Of a DNA stretch of 64,000 nucleotides, positions 1 through 7,830 are shown one piece after another. The DNA is from Pseudoxanthomonas sp. JBR18 (GTDB lineage Bacteria > Pseudomonadota > Gammaproteobacteria > Xanthomonadales > Xanthomonadaceae). Under the pieces are notes generated by a model. The model saw nothing but the letters and a program-made list of their open reading frames with translations. It did not search any database and was not told the DNA's origin. Position numbers and translations under genes: made by a program. Every line of letters begins with the position of its first letter. Position 1 is the stretch's first letter. The stretch is taken from NCBI RefSeq assembly GCF_028198165.1, contig NZ_CP116339.1, positions 4,037,001-4,101,000 on the forward strand, written 5' to 3'.

Positions 1-93
1 GGCCTGGCCAAGCACCTCTCACCGACCCGCAGCAACGGCCTGGCCGCGCTGCTGGCCTTTATCCGCCAGACCGCCCAGGCCCAGGCGCAATGA
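1..93 (+). CDS. C-terminal fragment of an unidentified protein
   Basis: An open frame enters from the left edge and ends in TGA at 91-93, giving 30 residues that end in an Ala/Gln-rich tail (TAQAQAQ). The stop overlaps the ATG of the MFS gene at 90 in an ATGA arrangement, which indicates translational coupling and one operon. Too little is present to name a family. Confidence 0.55.
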   Translation, partial: GLAKHLSPTRSNGLAALLAFIRQTAQAQAQ

Positions 94-1340
94 GCGTCCC
101 GCCGCCGGCGGACACCGCGGTCGGCGCGCGCGAGGTGCTGGCGCAGCCAGGGTTCATCCGGATCCTGGCCTACCGCATCTGCGCGATCCTGTCCTATCAG
201 GTCGTGGCGGTTTCAGTGGGCTGGCACATCTACCAGATCACCCAGAACCCGCTGTCGCTGGGCCTGATCGGCCTGGCCGAAGTCCTGCCGTTCGTGTGCA
301 CCGCGCCATTCGCGGGTTATCTGGTCGATCACCTGCCGCGGCGCCGACTGGGCATGACCGCCTCGACCGGACTGCTGCTCACGCCGCTGGTGCTGCTGGC
401 GGTGGACAGGCAATGGCTGCCGGTGGACGGCGTGTGGCCGATGTACGCTGCCGTGTGCCTGACCGGCGCGGTGCGCTGCTTTCTGACCCCGGTCTACAAC
501 GCGCTGTTCGCGCGTGTGCTCGAACGCCGCCAGTTCGCCCGCGGCACCAGCATCGCCAATGTCTTCTTCCAGGTGGGGCTGGTCACCGGGCCGGCGCTGG
601 GCGGTGGCCTGGTCGCCTGGGGCGGGACCACCCTGGCCTACTCGGTCGCCGTCGTCCTGGCGGCCGTGGCTATTGCGGTGCTATACCCGCTGAAGGTCGC
701 CGAGCCCATCGCCACCGGGCCGCGCGCGCCCGTGTTCAAGAGCATCGCCGAAGGCACCCGCTTCGTGTTTTCCAACCAGATCATGCTCGGCGCGATGGCG
801 CTGGACATGTTCTCGGTCCTCCTGGGCGGTGCTGTGTCGATGCTGCCGGCCTTCATCCACGACATCCTGCACCACGGCCCGGAAGGGCTGGGCATCCTGC
901 GTGCCTGCCCATCGCTGGGCGCGGTGGTGGCCGGGCTGTGGATCGCGCGCCATCCCATCGACCGCCATGCCGGTCACATCCTGATGATCGCCGTGGCGGC
1001 CTTCGGGCTGTGCACCATCGCCTTCGGCCTGTCGCGCAGCTTCTGGCTGTCGGCGGCGATCCTGGTGGTGTATGGGCTTTGCGACGGGGTGTCGATGGTC
1101 CTGCGCAGCACTATCTTGCAGCTGGCCACCCCTGACGAGATGCGCGGGCGCGTCTCGTCGATCAACAGTATTTTCATCAGCTCGTCCAACGAGCTGGGCG
1201 CGTTCTACGACGGGGTGATGGCGCGCTTCCTGGGCTTGGTGCCAGCAGTGCTTCTGGGCGGCTGCGTGACCCTGTGTGTGGTGGGCCTGACCGCCTTGAA
1301 GGCGCCGAAGCTGCGCCGAGTGTCAATCAAGGATCTCTAG
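90..1340 (+). CDS. MFS transporter, probable exporter
   Basis: 416 residues with about twelve hydrophobic segments. The MFS loop 2-3 motif is visible near residue 77 (AGYLVDHLPRRR), and a second Arg-rich cytoplasmic loop follows the mid-protein segments. The pattern resembles the MFS_3/EntS-like group that exports siderophores, drugs or small metabolites across the inner membrane; the substrate cannot be told from sequence. Its start overlaps the stop of the preceding gene by four bases, so the two are probably co-transcribed. A GTAG-headed palindromic repeat follows the stop. Confidence 0.85.
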   Translation: MSVPPPADTAVGAREVLAQPGFIRILAYRICAILSYQVVAVSVGWHIYQITQNPLSLGLIGLAEVLPFVCTAPFAGYLVDHLPRRRLGMTASTGLLLTPLVLLAVDRQWLPVDGVWPMYAAVCLTGAVRCFLTPVYNALFARVLERRQFARGTSIANVFFQVGLVTGPALGGGLVAWGGTTLAYSVAVVLAAVAIAVLYPLKVAEPIATGPRAPVFKSIAEGTRFVFSNQIMLGAMALDMFSVLLGGAVSMLPAFIHDILHHGPEGLGILRACPSLGAVVAGLWIARHPIDRHAGHILMIAVAAFGLCTIAFGLSRSFWLSAAILVVYGLCDGVSMVLRSTILQLATPDEMRGRVSSINSIFISSSNELGAFYDGVMARFLGLVPAVLLGGCVTLCVVGLTALKAPKLRRVSIKDL

Positions 1341-1385
1341 GAACCCCTGCTTTTCGCGCCACCTGAACCGACAAGACCCACACCC

Positions 1386-1482
1386 GTAGAGCGGAGCTTG
1401 CTCCGCTGCTCTTGTCCCTCTAGCAGCCGGATCGGTAAACCGGATCAGCGGGAAGGCCCCAGCGGAGCAAGCTCCGCTCTAC
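1386..1482. repeat. GTAG-headed REP-like palindrome pair (SMAG type)
   Basis: Two head-to-head palindromes. The left one starts GTAG at 1386 and contains AGCGGAGCTTGCTCCGCT; the right one (1461-1482) contains AGCGGAGCAAGCTCCGCT followed by CTAC, so the unit is inverted. Each forms an 8-bp hairpin. The GTAG head and dimer layout match the SMAG/REP families described in Stenotrophomonas and Xanthomonas that are linked to RAYT transposases. It lies between convergent genes, where such elements often sit. Confidence 0.75.
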
Positions 1483-1531
1483 GCGGGATTGTTTGGCGGC
1501 GCTGGTGCTAAAGGGGAATCAGGGCCGCCGA

Positions 1532-2200
1532 TCACCAGACCAGGTCGTCCGGGACCTGGTATTTCGGATCGGCGTAAGGGTCGTCCTCGGCCGGTGCGTC
1601 CGGGTCGACCTTGAGCGCGACGGCCGGGGCGAAGATCGCTTCGACCTCGGCCAGCAGCGCCGCCTCCACCAGCAGGTAGCGACCGGCCTGCTGCACGATA
1701 CCCAGCTGCCCGGCGTTGAGCGCCTTGAGCTGGTCGGCGGTGACATGGATCCGCTTGATCTTGCCGCCGTACGGGAAGTGGCGGACCACCTCGGCCGCGG
1801 GATCGTTGAGGGTCTTGCCGGCGATCAGCGCATCCACCTTCGCCCGCGCCTCCCGGCGCAGACGGGCCTCTTCCTGCTTCAGGCGCTCGGCCTCGATGCG
1901 CTCGTCCTTTTCTCTCTGCGCGCGGATCGCATAGGCCTTGGCCAGGTCGATATCCTCACGCGAGCGCGGCTTGCCGCCGGACTTGTGGGCGCCCGGGCCC
2001 TTGCCCGCCGCGGCCTTGTCGCCGCGTCCACGTGGCCCGCCGGGCTTGCCGTCGCGCCGATCGCTACGGGCATCGGCGCGTGCGCCACCGTGGGGACGCC
2101 CCGGCTTGTTGCCAGGGGTGTGATGGCCCTTGGGCCGTTCTGGCTTGGGCGCGGGCTTGAAACCCAATCCCAGCAGCTGGTCTCGCAGTGAGTCGGTCAT
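1532..2200 (-). CDS. yaiL: DUF2058 family protein YaiL
   Basis: 222 residues. It opens with the family's characteristic N-terminus (SLRDQLLGLGF at residues 4-14), continues through a long basic, Gly/Pro/Lys-rich low-complexity tract (about 16-80) and a charged helical stretch rich in E and R (about 80-125), and ends in a compact domain with HFPYGGKIKRIHV. DUF2058/YaiL proteins are described as nucleoprotein or polynucleotide-associated; the exact function is unknown. The basic tract would suit nucleic-acid binding. It is followed on the same strand by no gene, and slyX lies 18 bases upstream, so the order fkpA-like, slyX, yaiL looks like one transcript. Confidence 0.85.
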   Translation of the reverse strand: MTDSLRDQLLGLGFKPAPKPERPKGHHTPGNKPGRPHGGARADARSDRRDGKPGGPRGRGDKAAAGKGPGAHKSGGKPRSREDIDLAKAYAIRAQREKDERIEAERLKQEEARLRREARAKVDALIAGKTLNDPAAEVVRHFPYGGKIKRIHVTADQLKALNAGQLGIVQQAGRYLLVEAALLAEVEAIFAPAVALKVDPDAPAEDDPYADPKYQVPDDLVW

Positions 2201-2218
2201 CGGTGAATCGGTCGTGGA

Positions 2219-2455
2219 TCAGTAATGCGGGGGCGGCGGTTCGTCGCCCGGTTCGGAATACAGCTCGGAACGGACCTTCTTCAGGTCGGCCAGCAGGTGG
2301 CGGACCAGTTCACCGTTCCGATTGCCCTCGGCCCTGGCGTCGGCCAGGGCCTCGCTGAGTTCGGCCAGGGCGTGCTCCTGGAAGGCGAGCCTGGTCTCCA
2401 GTTCGATCAGGCGCCGCTCCAGCGCATCGCCCGCCTGGGCCTCACCCGCGCTCAT
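2219..2455 (-). CDS. slyX: SlyX family protein
   Basis: 78 residues. The core RLIELETRLAFQEHALAEL, followed by a second heptad stretch and a terminal PPPPHY, is the signature of SlyX, a small coiled-coil protein of unknown function. In many proteobacteria slyX sits beside an FKBP prolyl isomerase gene, as here. The start codon at 2455 shares one base with the stop codon of the FKBP gene (TAATG), implying coupled translation. Confidence 0.9.
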   Translation of the reverse strand: MSAGEAQAGDALERRLIELETRLAFQEHALAELSEALADARAEGNRNGELVRHLLADLKKVRSELYSEPGDEPPPPHY

Positions 2456-3384
2456 TACTTGGCGATGCCCAGCAGTTCGACGTCGAAGGTCAACGTCGCG
2501 TCCGGACCGATCGGGCCACCCGGGGTGCCCTGCTCGCCATAGCCCAGGTTGGCCGGCACCCAGAAACGGTACTTGGAGCCCACCGGCATCAGTTGCAGGC
2601 CCTCGGTCCAGCCCGGCACCACGTTGGCCAGCGGGAAGGTGGCCGGCTCGCCACGCTCGTAGGAACTGTCGAACACGGTGCCGTCCAGCAGCTTGCCCTC
2701 GTAGTTCACGCGCACGGTGCTGGCCGCGGTCGGACGCGCGCCGCTGCCCTGGCGCAGGACCATGTACTGCAGGCCCGACGGGGTGGTGACCACGCCCTTG
2801 GCGGTCTTGTTCTTGCCGAGGAACGCGGCGCCCTCGTCACGATTGCGCTGGGCCAGGCCGGCCTGGCGCTCGCTGGCGTAGGCTTGCACGGTCGAACGCG
2901 CTTCGTCCTCGGTCAGCAGGGTCTTGCCCTGAGCCAGCACGGTGCGCACCGCCTGCATCAACACCGGCAGTTCCACCTCATTCTTGAGCGGCGCGAGCTT
3001 GGGACCGATCATCATGCTGCCGACCATCAGGCCGACGTTCTGCTTGTTCACGGCCGGCGGCTGGCTGCCCGGCGGCTGGCCCGGCGGGGTCTGGCCGTTC
3101 TTGGCGGCCAGGTTTGCACGCAGGGCGGTGTCGGTGGCCTGGGCCTCTTCCTGGCTGATGGGTGGTTCCTTACCGTCCAGCGCACTCTGCAGGCCACGCT
3201 GCATCGCGGCAGGATCGATGTAGTCGGCCACCGGCGCGAAGGAGCGGCCGATGTCCATGCCGATCGCGTAACTGACCTTGTCACGCTGGCTGTCCAGCGT
3301 CGTCTTGTCCTGCGCCAATGCGTTTCCTCCGATCAGGGACGCGGCCAGACTGGCGGCCACCACCCACATGCCAAACGATTTCAT
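2455..3384 (-). CDS. fkpA: Periplasmic FKBP-type peptidyl-prolyl isomerase (FkpA/Mip-like)
   Basis: 309 residues. A Sec signal peptide covers about residues 1-24 (cleavage after NALA). An FKBP_N dimerisation domain follows, recognisable from DKVSYAIGMDIGRSF and extended by a Pro/Gln-rich insertion near residues 98-110. The C-terminal FKBP domain (about 210-309) shows VNYEGKLLDGTVFDSSYERG, the VVPGWTEGLQLM segment and a closing TLTFDVELLGI. It should accelerate prolyl isomerisation and act as a folding chaperone for envelope proteins. It is the first gene of the fkpA-slyX-yaiL run. The assignment to FkpA rather than another Mip-like paralogue is by domain order only. Confidence 0.88.
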   Translation of the reverse strand: MKSFGMWVVAASLAASLIGGNALAQDKTTLDSQRDKVSYAIGMDIGRSFAPVADYIDPAAMQRGLQSALDGKEPPISQEEAQATDTALRANLAAKNGQTPPGQPPGSQPPAVNKQNVGLMVGSMMIGPKLAPLKNEVELPVLMQAVRTVLAQGKTLLTEDEARSTVQAYASERQAGLAQRNRDEGAAFLGKNKTAKGVVTTPSGLQYMVLRQGSGARPTAASTVRVNYEGKLLDGTVFDSSYERGEPATFPLANVVPGWTEGLQLMPVGSKYRFWVPANLGYGEQGTPGGPIGPDATLTFDVELLGIAK

Positions 3385-3632
3385 CCGGTGCTTTCCTCAT
3401 GCAGCCAAGCGCCGGGACTTCCGGCGCAACAGGCGCGCATTGTGGCATGTGCGCCTGCGGCAAGCAGGCTTTGCGGTCGTACACCCGACCGCATCGGCCC
3501 TGCACGGCCGCCTGCGGCACGCGACCCGTTCATGCATGCGCCGGTGAGGTGCCCTGCTCCCAGCCGCAAGGCCACCTGGATGCACACCGGACACCCCTGC
3601 CATTGGTTGGGTCATCGAAGTGTCATTCCCTG

Positions 3633-3660
3633 TTGACGCGGGTTGATTTGGTGTTATAGT
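3633..3660 (+). promoter_or_regulatory. Sigma-70 promoter of the ytr-type operon
   Basis: TTGACG at 3633-3638 and TATAGT at 3655-3660 are separated by 16 bases and lie 37 bases upstream of the first ATG of the operon. This is one of the few near-consensus -35/-10 pairs in the window. The rest of the 312-base gap (3385-3696) shows no gene; its left part would hold the fkpA promoter on the other strand, which I could not pick out. Confidence 0.65.
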
Positions 3661-3673
3661 TACCTACAACACC
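3650..3673 (+). promoter_or_regulatory. Candidate YtrA/GntR operator, GGTG-N16-CACC
   Basis: GGTG at 3650-3653 and CACC at 3670-3673 are exactly 16 bases apart. The inner arms GTGTTATAG and CTACAACAC pair at 8 of 9 positions. The site covers the -10 box, so a bound repressor would block the promoter. The GGTG-N16-CACC pattern is the one I recall being reported for the YtrA-type GntR regulator of Xanthomonas citri; the regulator gene here starts at 3971, consistent with autoregulation. Confidence 0.65.
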
Positions 3674-3696
3674 ACCAACCCAAAGCAGAGGACGCC

Positions 3697-3966
3697 ATGG
3701 ACAGCAAACTCGGAAACCCCGGTTTCACCCTGCTCGGCCTGAGCCTCGTAGCCCTGACCACATTGGGCCTGCTGAGCCGGATGCCGGCCTCCAGCGCGCT
3801 GCCCGGCGCGGTGGAAGCGGCGGCCGCACACGCGCTGCCCACGGTGATCGAGGCAGGCGCCTCGACCGCCGCCCCCTCTCCCCCAGCCCAGGACGGCACC
3901 CACCACAGGCACGCGCTGTCGATGCCTTATTTCTCCTTTGCCCGTCTGTTGCGACCCGGGAGCTGA
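3697..3966 (+). CDS. Small single-pass membrane protein, first gene of ytr operon
   Basis: 89 residues starting at the ATG at 3697, chosen because AGAGG at 3688-3692 gives a ribosome site and because an upstream ATG in frame (3643) would lie inside the promoter. One hydrophobic segment at about residues 10-27 (FTLLGLSLVALTTLGLL) is followed by an Ala/Pro-rich soluble tail. No family was recognised. It ends four bases before the GntR gene and is the promoter-proximal member of the operon, so it is probably made with the ABC transporter. Confidence 0.6.
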   Translation: MDSKLGNPGFTLLGLSLVALTTLGLLSRMPASSALPGAVEAAAAHALPTVIEAGASTAAPSPPAQDGTHHRHALSMPYFSFARLLRPGS

Positions 3967-3970
3967 ACCC

Positions 3971-4330
3971 ATGACACCGATCCAATGGAGCGACGGCGCT
4001 CCCATCTACCGCCAACTCAAGGAAAAGGTGATTGCCATGATGCTTGATGGCGAACTCAAGCCCGGCGATGCCCTGCCTTCTGTCCGCCAGGTGGCCGCCG
4101 AATACCAGCTCAATCCCATCACCGTTTCACGCGCCTACCAGGAATTGGCCGACGAGGCCCTGGTCGAGAAGCGCCGCGGCCTGGGGATGTTCGTCACCGA
4201 CGAAGCCGCCAGAAAGCTGCTGGCGAACGAGCGCGAACGTTTTCTGAAAGAAGAGTGGCCGGCCGTGGCCGCGCGCATTGCGCGACTGGGACTGTCCATC
4301 GACGAACTGCCCAAGGGAGGCGAGGAATGA
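3971..4330 (+). CDS. ytrA: GntR-family regulator, YtrA subfamily
   Basis: 119 residues from ATG 3971. The winged helix-turn-helix is clear (PIYRQLKEKV, GDALPSVRQVAAEY, NPITVSRAYQEL, then the wing KRRGLGMFV). Only a short C-terminal tail of about 45 residues follows, as in YtrA-type GntR proteins, which lack a large ligand domain. Such regulators usually repress the ABC transporter operon in which they are encoded, and an operator-like palindrome covers the promoter upstream. Its stop overlaps the ATPase start in ATGA. Confidence 0.9.
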   Translation: MTPIQWSDGAPIYRQLKEKVIAMMLDGELKPGDALPSVRQVAAEYQLNPITVSRAYQELADEALVEKRRGLGMFVTDEAARKLLANERERFLKEEWPAVAARIARLGLSIDELPKGGEE

Positions 4331-5199
4331 ATGCCGTGACACAACCGGTCATCCAGGCCCGCGGCCTGCGCAAGACCTACCGCAACAAGCTGGCCCTGGA
4401 CGGGGCGACGTTCGCCATCGAATCCGGGCGCATCCTGGGCCTGATCGGGCCCAACGGCGCCGGCAAGACCACCGCGCTCAAGGCGATCCTGGGCCTGACG
4501 CCCTTCGATGGCGAGCTGGACGTGCTGGGCATGGATCCGCGTCGTCGCCGCGACGAGCTGATGCGCGATGTGTGCTTCATCGCCGACGTGGCCGTGCTGC
4601 CGCGCTGGATGAAGGTCTCCGAGGCCATCGACTTCGTCGGCGGCGTGCATCCGCGCTTCGACCGCGCCAAGTGCATGCGCTTCCTCGAAGGCACCCAGCT
4701 CAAGCCCAACCTGCGGGTGCGCGAGATGTCCAAGGGCATGATCGTGCAACTGCACCTGGCCCTGGTGATGGCCATCGATGCCCGCCTGCTGGTGCTGGAC
4801 GAGCCGACCCTGGGCCTGGACATCCTGTATCGCAAGCAGTTCTACCAGCGCCTGCTGGAGGATTACTTCGACGAGAACAAGACCATCATCGTCACCACCC
4901 ATCAGGTGGAGGAGATCGAGCACATCCTCACCGACGTGATGTTCATCCGCGACGGTCGCATTGCCCTGACCGCCACCATGGACGAGGTGGGCACCCGCTA
5001 CACCGAACTGCTGGTGTCCGAGGCGGGTGCCGAGCAGGCCCGCGCCCTGGGCCCGATCGACCAGCGTGCCCTGCCCTTCGGCAAGACCGTGATGCTCTTC
5101 GATGGCGTGCCACGCACGCAGCTCGCCGCCCTGGGCGAAACCCGCAATCCCGGCCTTGCCGACCTGTTCGTGGCCATCATGAAAGGAACCTACGCATGA
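4327..5199 (+). CDS. ABC transporter ATP-binding protein of the ytr-type operon
   Basis: 290 residues. The ATG at 4327 overlaps the GntR stop. Walker A is GPNGAGKT at 41-48, and Walker B reads LLVLDEPTLGLD. The signature loop is degenerate (MSKGMIVQLHLALVM in place of LSGGQ), as is common in this subfamily. The following His-containing switch (TTHQVEEIEHI) is intact. It should energise the permease encoded immediately downstream. YtrA-linked ABC systems respond to cell-envelope stress or antibiotics in several bacteria; the substrate here is unknown. Confidence 0.88.
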   Translation: MNAVTQPVIQARGLRKTYRNKLALDGATFAIESGRILGLIGPNGAGKTTALKAILGLTPFDGELDVLGMDPRRRRDELMRDVCFIADVAVLPRWMKVSEAIDFVGGVHPRFDRAKCMRFLEGTQLKPNLRVREMSKGMIVQLHLALVMAIDARLLVLDEPTLGLDILYRKQFYQRLLEDYFDENKTIIVTTHQVEEIEHILTDVMFIRDGRIALTATMDEVGTRYTELLVSEAGAEQARALGPIDQRALPFGKTVMLFDGVPRTQLAALGETRNPGLADLFVAIMKGTYA

Positions 5200-6203
5200 A
5201 CGCCCCCGCTCCTGCCCGCACTCTGTCCAAGCCAAGCGTCTTCGGCTGGCTGCTGCGCCGCGAATATTGGGAAAACCGCGGCGGATTCCTCTGGGCCCAG
5301 GTCATCACCGCCGGCATCATCCTGGCCTTTGCCGCGCTGGGCGCGGTGATCGGCGCGATCCAGGCACGCGACAAGATCCAAGGCGATAGCTTCAACATCC
5401 ATGTCGGCCCAGAGGCACTCGCCAAGGGATTTGGTGCCACCGGTGATTTTGCGCTGCTGACAGGTTTCAGTATCGCCGGGGTCGTGGTCGCCTTCGTCGT
5501 GTTCTTCTACTGTCTGGGCAGCCTGTACAACGACCGCCACGACCGCAGCGTGCTGTTCTGGAAGTCCCTGCCGGTGTCGGACACGATGACCGTCGCCTCC
5601 AAGCTGGTCTGGGCCCTGCTGCTGACCCAGGTGGTCTCGCTCATCGTCGGCCTGCTGATGGGACTGGGGCTGTGGGTCATCATCGCCTTGGCTTCCACCA
5701 CCGCTGGCATGCCGGGCGCCGGCGCGATCTTCACCGCCTCTCACCCGTTCAAGGTGATCGGGACGATGCTGGCCACCCTGCCCATCTACGTGTTGTGGTC
5801 GCTGCCCGCGATCGGCTGGCTGATGCTGTGCTCGGCCTGGGCACGTCGCGTGCCGTTCCTGTGGGCGGTCCTGGTGCCGCTGCTGGCCTGCATCGTGATC
5901 AGCATCATGGGCGCCATGCCCGGCCTGAACCTGCCGCTGGGCGAGGTCTGGTACGTGGTCATGTATCGCGGCCTGCTGAGCGTCCTGCCCGGGATCTGGA
6001 TCCCGTCGGAGCTGGCCCGCCACGAGACCCTCGAAAGCGCGTCCCAGTCCGCCCAGGATCCAGCCCAGGCGCTGGACCTGGTCCTGCACCACACCAGCAA
6101 CCCCTCGATCTATGCCAACCCGGACCTGTGGATCGGCGCGGTCGTCGGCATTGCCCTGATCGTCCTGGCCGTGATGGTTCGCCGTCGCCGTGACGATGCC
6201 TGA
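5196..6203 (+). CDS. ABC transporter permease of the ytr-type operon
   Basis: 335 residues from the ATG at 5196, which overlaps the ATPase stop by four bases. About six to eight hydrophobic segments are visible, including WAQVITAGIILAFAALGAVIG, a long pair after residue 90, and a C-terminal GAVVGIALIVLAVMV followed by RRRRDD. The segment RHDRSVLFWKSLPVSD is typical of ABC-2-type permeases. It probably forms a dimeric membrane channel with two copies of the ATPase. No extracytoplasmic binding protein is encoded nearby, which argues for export or sensing rather than uptake. Confidence 0.82.
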   Translation: MNAPAPARTLSKPSVFGWLLRREYWENRGGFLWAQVITAGIILAFAALGAVIGAIQARDKIQGDSFNIHVGPEALAKGFGATGDFALLTGFSIAGVVVAFVVFFYCLGSLYNDRHDRSVLFWKSLPVSDTMTVASKLVWALLLTQVVSLIVGLLMGLGLWVIIALASTTAGMPGAGAIFTASHPFKVIGTMLATLPIYVLWSLPAIGWLMLCSAWARRVPFLWAVLVPLLACIVISIMGAMPGLNLPLGEVWYVVMYRGLLSVLPGIWIPSELARHETLESASQSAQDPAQALDLVLHHTSNPSIYANPDLWIGAVVGIALIVLAVMVRRRRDDA

Positions 6204-6231
6204 TCCCCGAGACAACGGAAGGAATCTGGAG

Positions 6232-7095
6232 ATGAAGAGATTGCATAGGGGTCGACGCCCTGGCCTGTCGGTGATTGCCGCGGCACTGTCCCTGCTGGTG
6301 CTGCCCGCGCTGGCCAGTGCGCAGGACGCGCGCTGCCAGTACTCGGCACCGCGCTCGCTCAAGCTTGACCTGGCCGGCGCGCATTCGGTGCTGTTCAACG
6401 TGGGCTCCAGCAATCTGCGGCTGAAGGCCACCTCCGGCAGCACCGGCACCCTCGATGGCCGGGCATGCGCGTCCAGCAAGGAGCTGCTGGACGACATGCA
6501 GCTGCAGCAGGAGCGCCAGGGGGACAAACTGGTGGTGACCCTGATGCCGGCCAAGCATCTGCACCTGTCACGCTCTATGGGCACGACCTACTGGTACATG
6601 GACCTGGACGGCAGCGTGCCCGACGACGTGCTGGTGCAACTGGACGTGGGGTCGGGCGATGCCAGCCTGCGCGGTGGCCAGGCTGCCAGCGCGGACATCG
6701 GCTCCGGCGATGTGGACCTGCAGGACGTGGCCGGCCTGGTCACCGCCAAGGTCGGCTCCGGCGACCTCAAGCTGCACGGCGCCGGTGCGCTGAAGGTCCT
6801 GTCGGTCGGCTCCGGTGACGTCGTTGCCGCAGGAATCAAGGGCAAGACCGAAGTCGGCAGCATCGGTTCGGGCGACGTGACGCTTGATCAGGTCGGGGCG
6901 GGCGTCGACATCGGATCGATCGGGTCCGGCGACCTGCGCCTGGGTGACATCACCGGCGATGTCACCGTGGGCTCGATCGGATCGGGCGACCTGGACGCCC
7001 GCGACATCCGCGGCAATCTCAGCGTGCGCCGCAAGGGCAGCGGCGATATCGACCATCGCGGCGTGACCGGCACGGTCGACATCGCCAAACACTGA
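6232..7095 (+). CDS. Exported GSGD-repeat beta-solenoid-like protein (DUF4097/DUF2807 type)
   Basis: 287 residues from ATG 6232, with GGAAGG upstream. An Arg-rich start and hydrophobic segment form a signal peptide (about residues 1-30, ending LASA). From residue 140 the protein carries eight repeats of about 18 residues, each beginning [VI]GSGD followed by alternating hydrophobic residues, the pattern of a right-handed beta-solenoid as in DUF4097/DUF2807 putative adhesin proteins. It should be periplasmic or surface exposed. Its place directly after the ABC permease suggests regulation by the same GntR protein. Function unknown. Confidence 0.75.
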   Translation: MKRLHRGRRPGLSVIAAALSLLVLPALASAQDARCQYSAPRSLKLDLAGAHSVLFNVGSSNLRLKATSGSTGTLDGRACASSKELLDDMQLQQERQGDKLVVTLMPAKHLHLSRSMGTTYWYMDLDGSVPDDVLVQLDVGSGDASLRGGQAASADIGSGDVDLQDVAGLVTAKVGSGDLKLHGAGALKVLSVGSGDVVAAGIKGKTEVGSIGSGDVTLDQVGAGVDIGSIGSGDLRLGDITGDVTVGSIGSGDLDARDIRGNLSVRRKGSGDIDHRGVTGTVDIAKH

Positions 7096-7120
7096 CATCA
7101 CCTCACCAGGAGAGATCACC

Positions 7121-7771
7121 ATGCACCAGCGTTCACTGCGCATCATCGCCGCCACTGGCCTGCTGGCTCTGGCCGCCTGCGCTCCGGGCCGCGATGCCGA
7201 TGGCAAACTAACGGGCGTGGCAGGCCACGCCGTCGAGCAGGCCAGCAAGGGCCTGGACGATGCGTCCAAGGAGATGGAAAAGGCCAACTCAGAGATGAGC
7301 AAGGCCCAATCCAAATTGCGTAGCTCCAGCATGTCGCTCGAGGCCAAGGACGGCAGCCATGCGCCCGATGCGTCGATCACGCCGGACGGCGACATCATCA
7401 TCGACGGCAAGACCATCGATGCCACGCCCGAGCAGAAGGCCCTGGCCAAGACCTACCGCAAAGAACTGGAGGGCGTGGCAAGCGACGGCATCGCCATCGG
7501 CATGGCCGGCGCCAAGATCGGGATCGATGCCGCGGGGGCCGCGCTCAAGGGGCTGCTGAACGGAGACTCGAGTGACGAGGTCGGCAAGCAGGCCGAAGAA
7601 GCCGCCCGGCAGAAGATCAAGCCCCAGGTCGAGCAGCTGTGCGCGCGCCTGCCCAAGCTGCGCGACGCGCAGGATGCCTTGGCGGCCGCGCAACCTGCGT
7701 TCCGGCCCTACGCCGGCATGGACCAGTCCGACATCGATGACTGCATGGACGACAACGACTGGAAATCATGA
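7121..7771 (+). CDS. YggN-like (DUF2884) lipoprotein
   Basis: 216 residues. A signal peptide ends in a lipobox (LLALAAC at about 15-21), so the mature protein should be lipid anchored. Then comes a Lys/Ala/Ser-rich helical stretch (about 40-72) and the segment ITPDGDIIIDGKTIDATPEQ, which is the hallmark of the DUF2884/YggN family. The central part has a Gly/Ala-rich hydrophobic helix (about 125-150). The ribosome site AGGAGA precedes the ATG. It is 25 bases after the GSGD-repeat gene and probably the last gene of the ytr-type transcript, since a strong hairpin follows. Confidence 0.75.
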   Translation: MHQRSLRIIAATGLLALAACAPGRDADGKLTGVAGHAVEQASKGLDDASKEMEKANSEMSKAQSKLRSSSMSLEAKDGSHAPDASITPDGDIIIDGKTIDATPEQKALAKTYRKELEGVASDGIAIGMAGAKIGIDAAGAALKGLLNGDSSDEVGKQAEEAARQKIKPQVEQLCARLPKLRDAQDALAAAQPAFRPYAGMDQSDIDDCMDDNDWKS

Positions 7772-7781
7772 CGTGAAGCCA

Positions 7782-7811
7782 GCACCGGCGCGGCATGGGC
7801 CGCGCCGGTGC
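7782..7811. terminator. Perfect 13-bp hairpin after the ytr-type operon
   Basis: GCACCGGCGCGGC (7782-7794) pairs perfectly with GCCGCGCCGGTGC (7799-7811) around an ATGG loop. No T-run follows on the plus strand, so this may be an incomplete intrinsic terminator or an RNA-stabilising 3' end. It separates the operon from the next lipoprotein gene, whose own -10 box begins seven bases later. Confidence 0.55.
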
Positions 7812-7817
7812 ATCGCT

Positions 7818-7823
7818 TACAAT
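7818..7823 (+). promoter_or_regulatory. -10 box TACAAT eight bases before an ATG
   Basis: TACAAT ends at 7823 and the ATG of the next gene begins at 7831. Transcription would start at or next to the start codon, so the mRNA could be leaderless. No -35 match is evident, since that position lies in the preceding hairpin. Confidence 0.4.
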
Positions 7824-7830
7824 CAAGCGC

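Noticed and set aside
4278..5195. N-terminal extension of the ABC permease reaching back through the ATPase gene
   Set aside because: It is the out-of-frame shadow of the ATPase; ATG 5196 in the ATGA overlap is the credible start.
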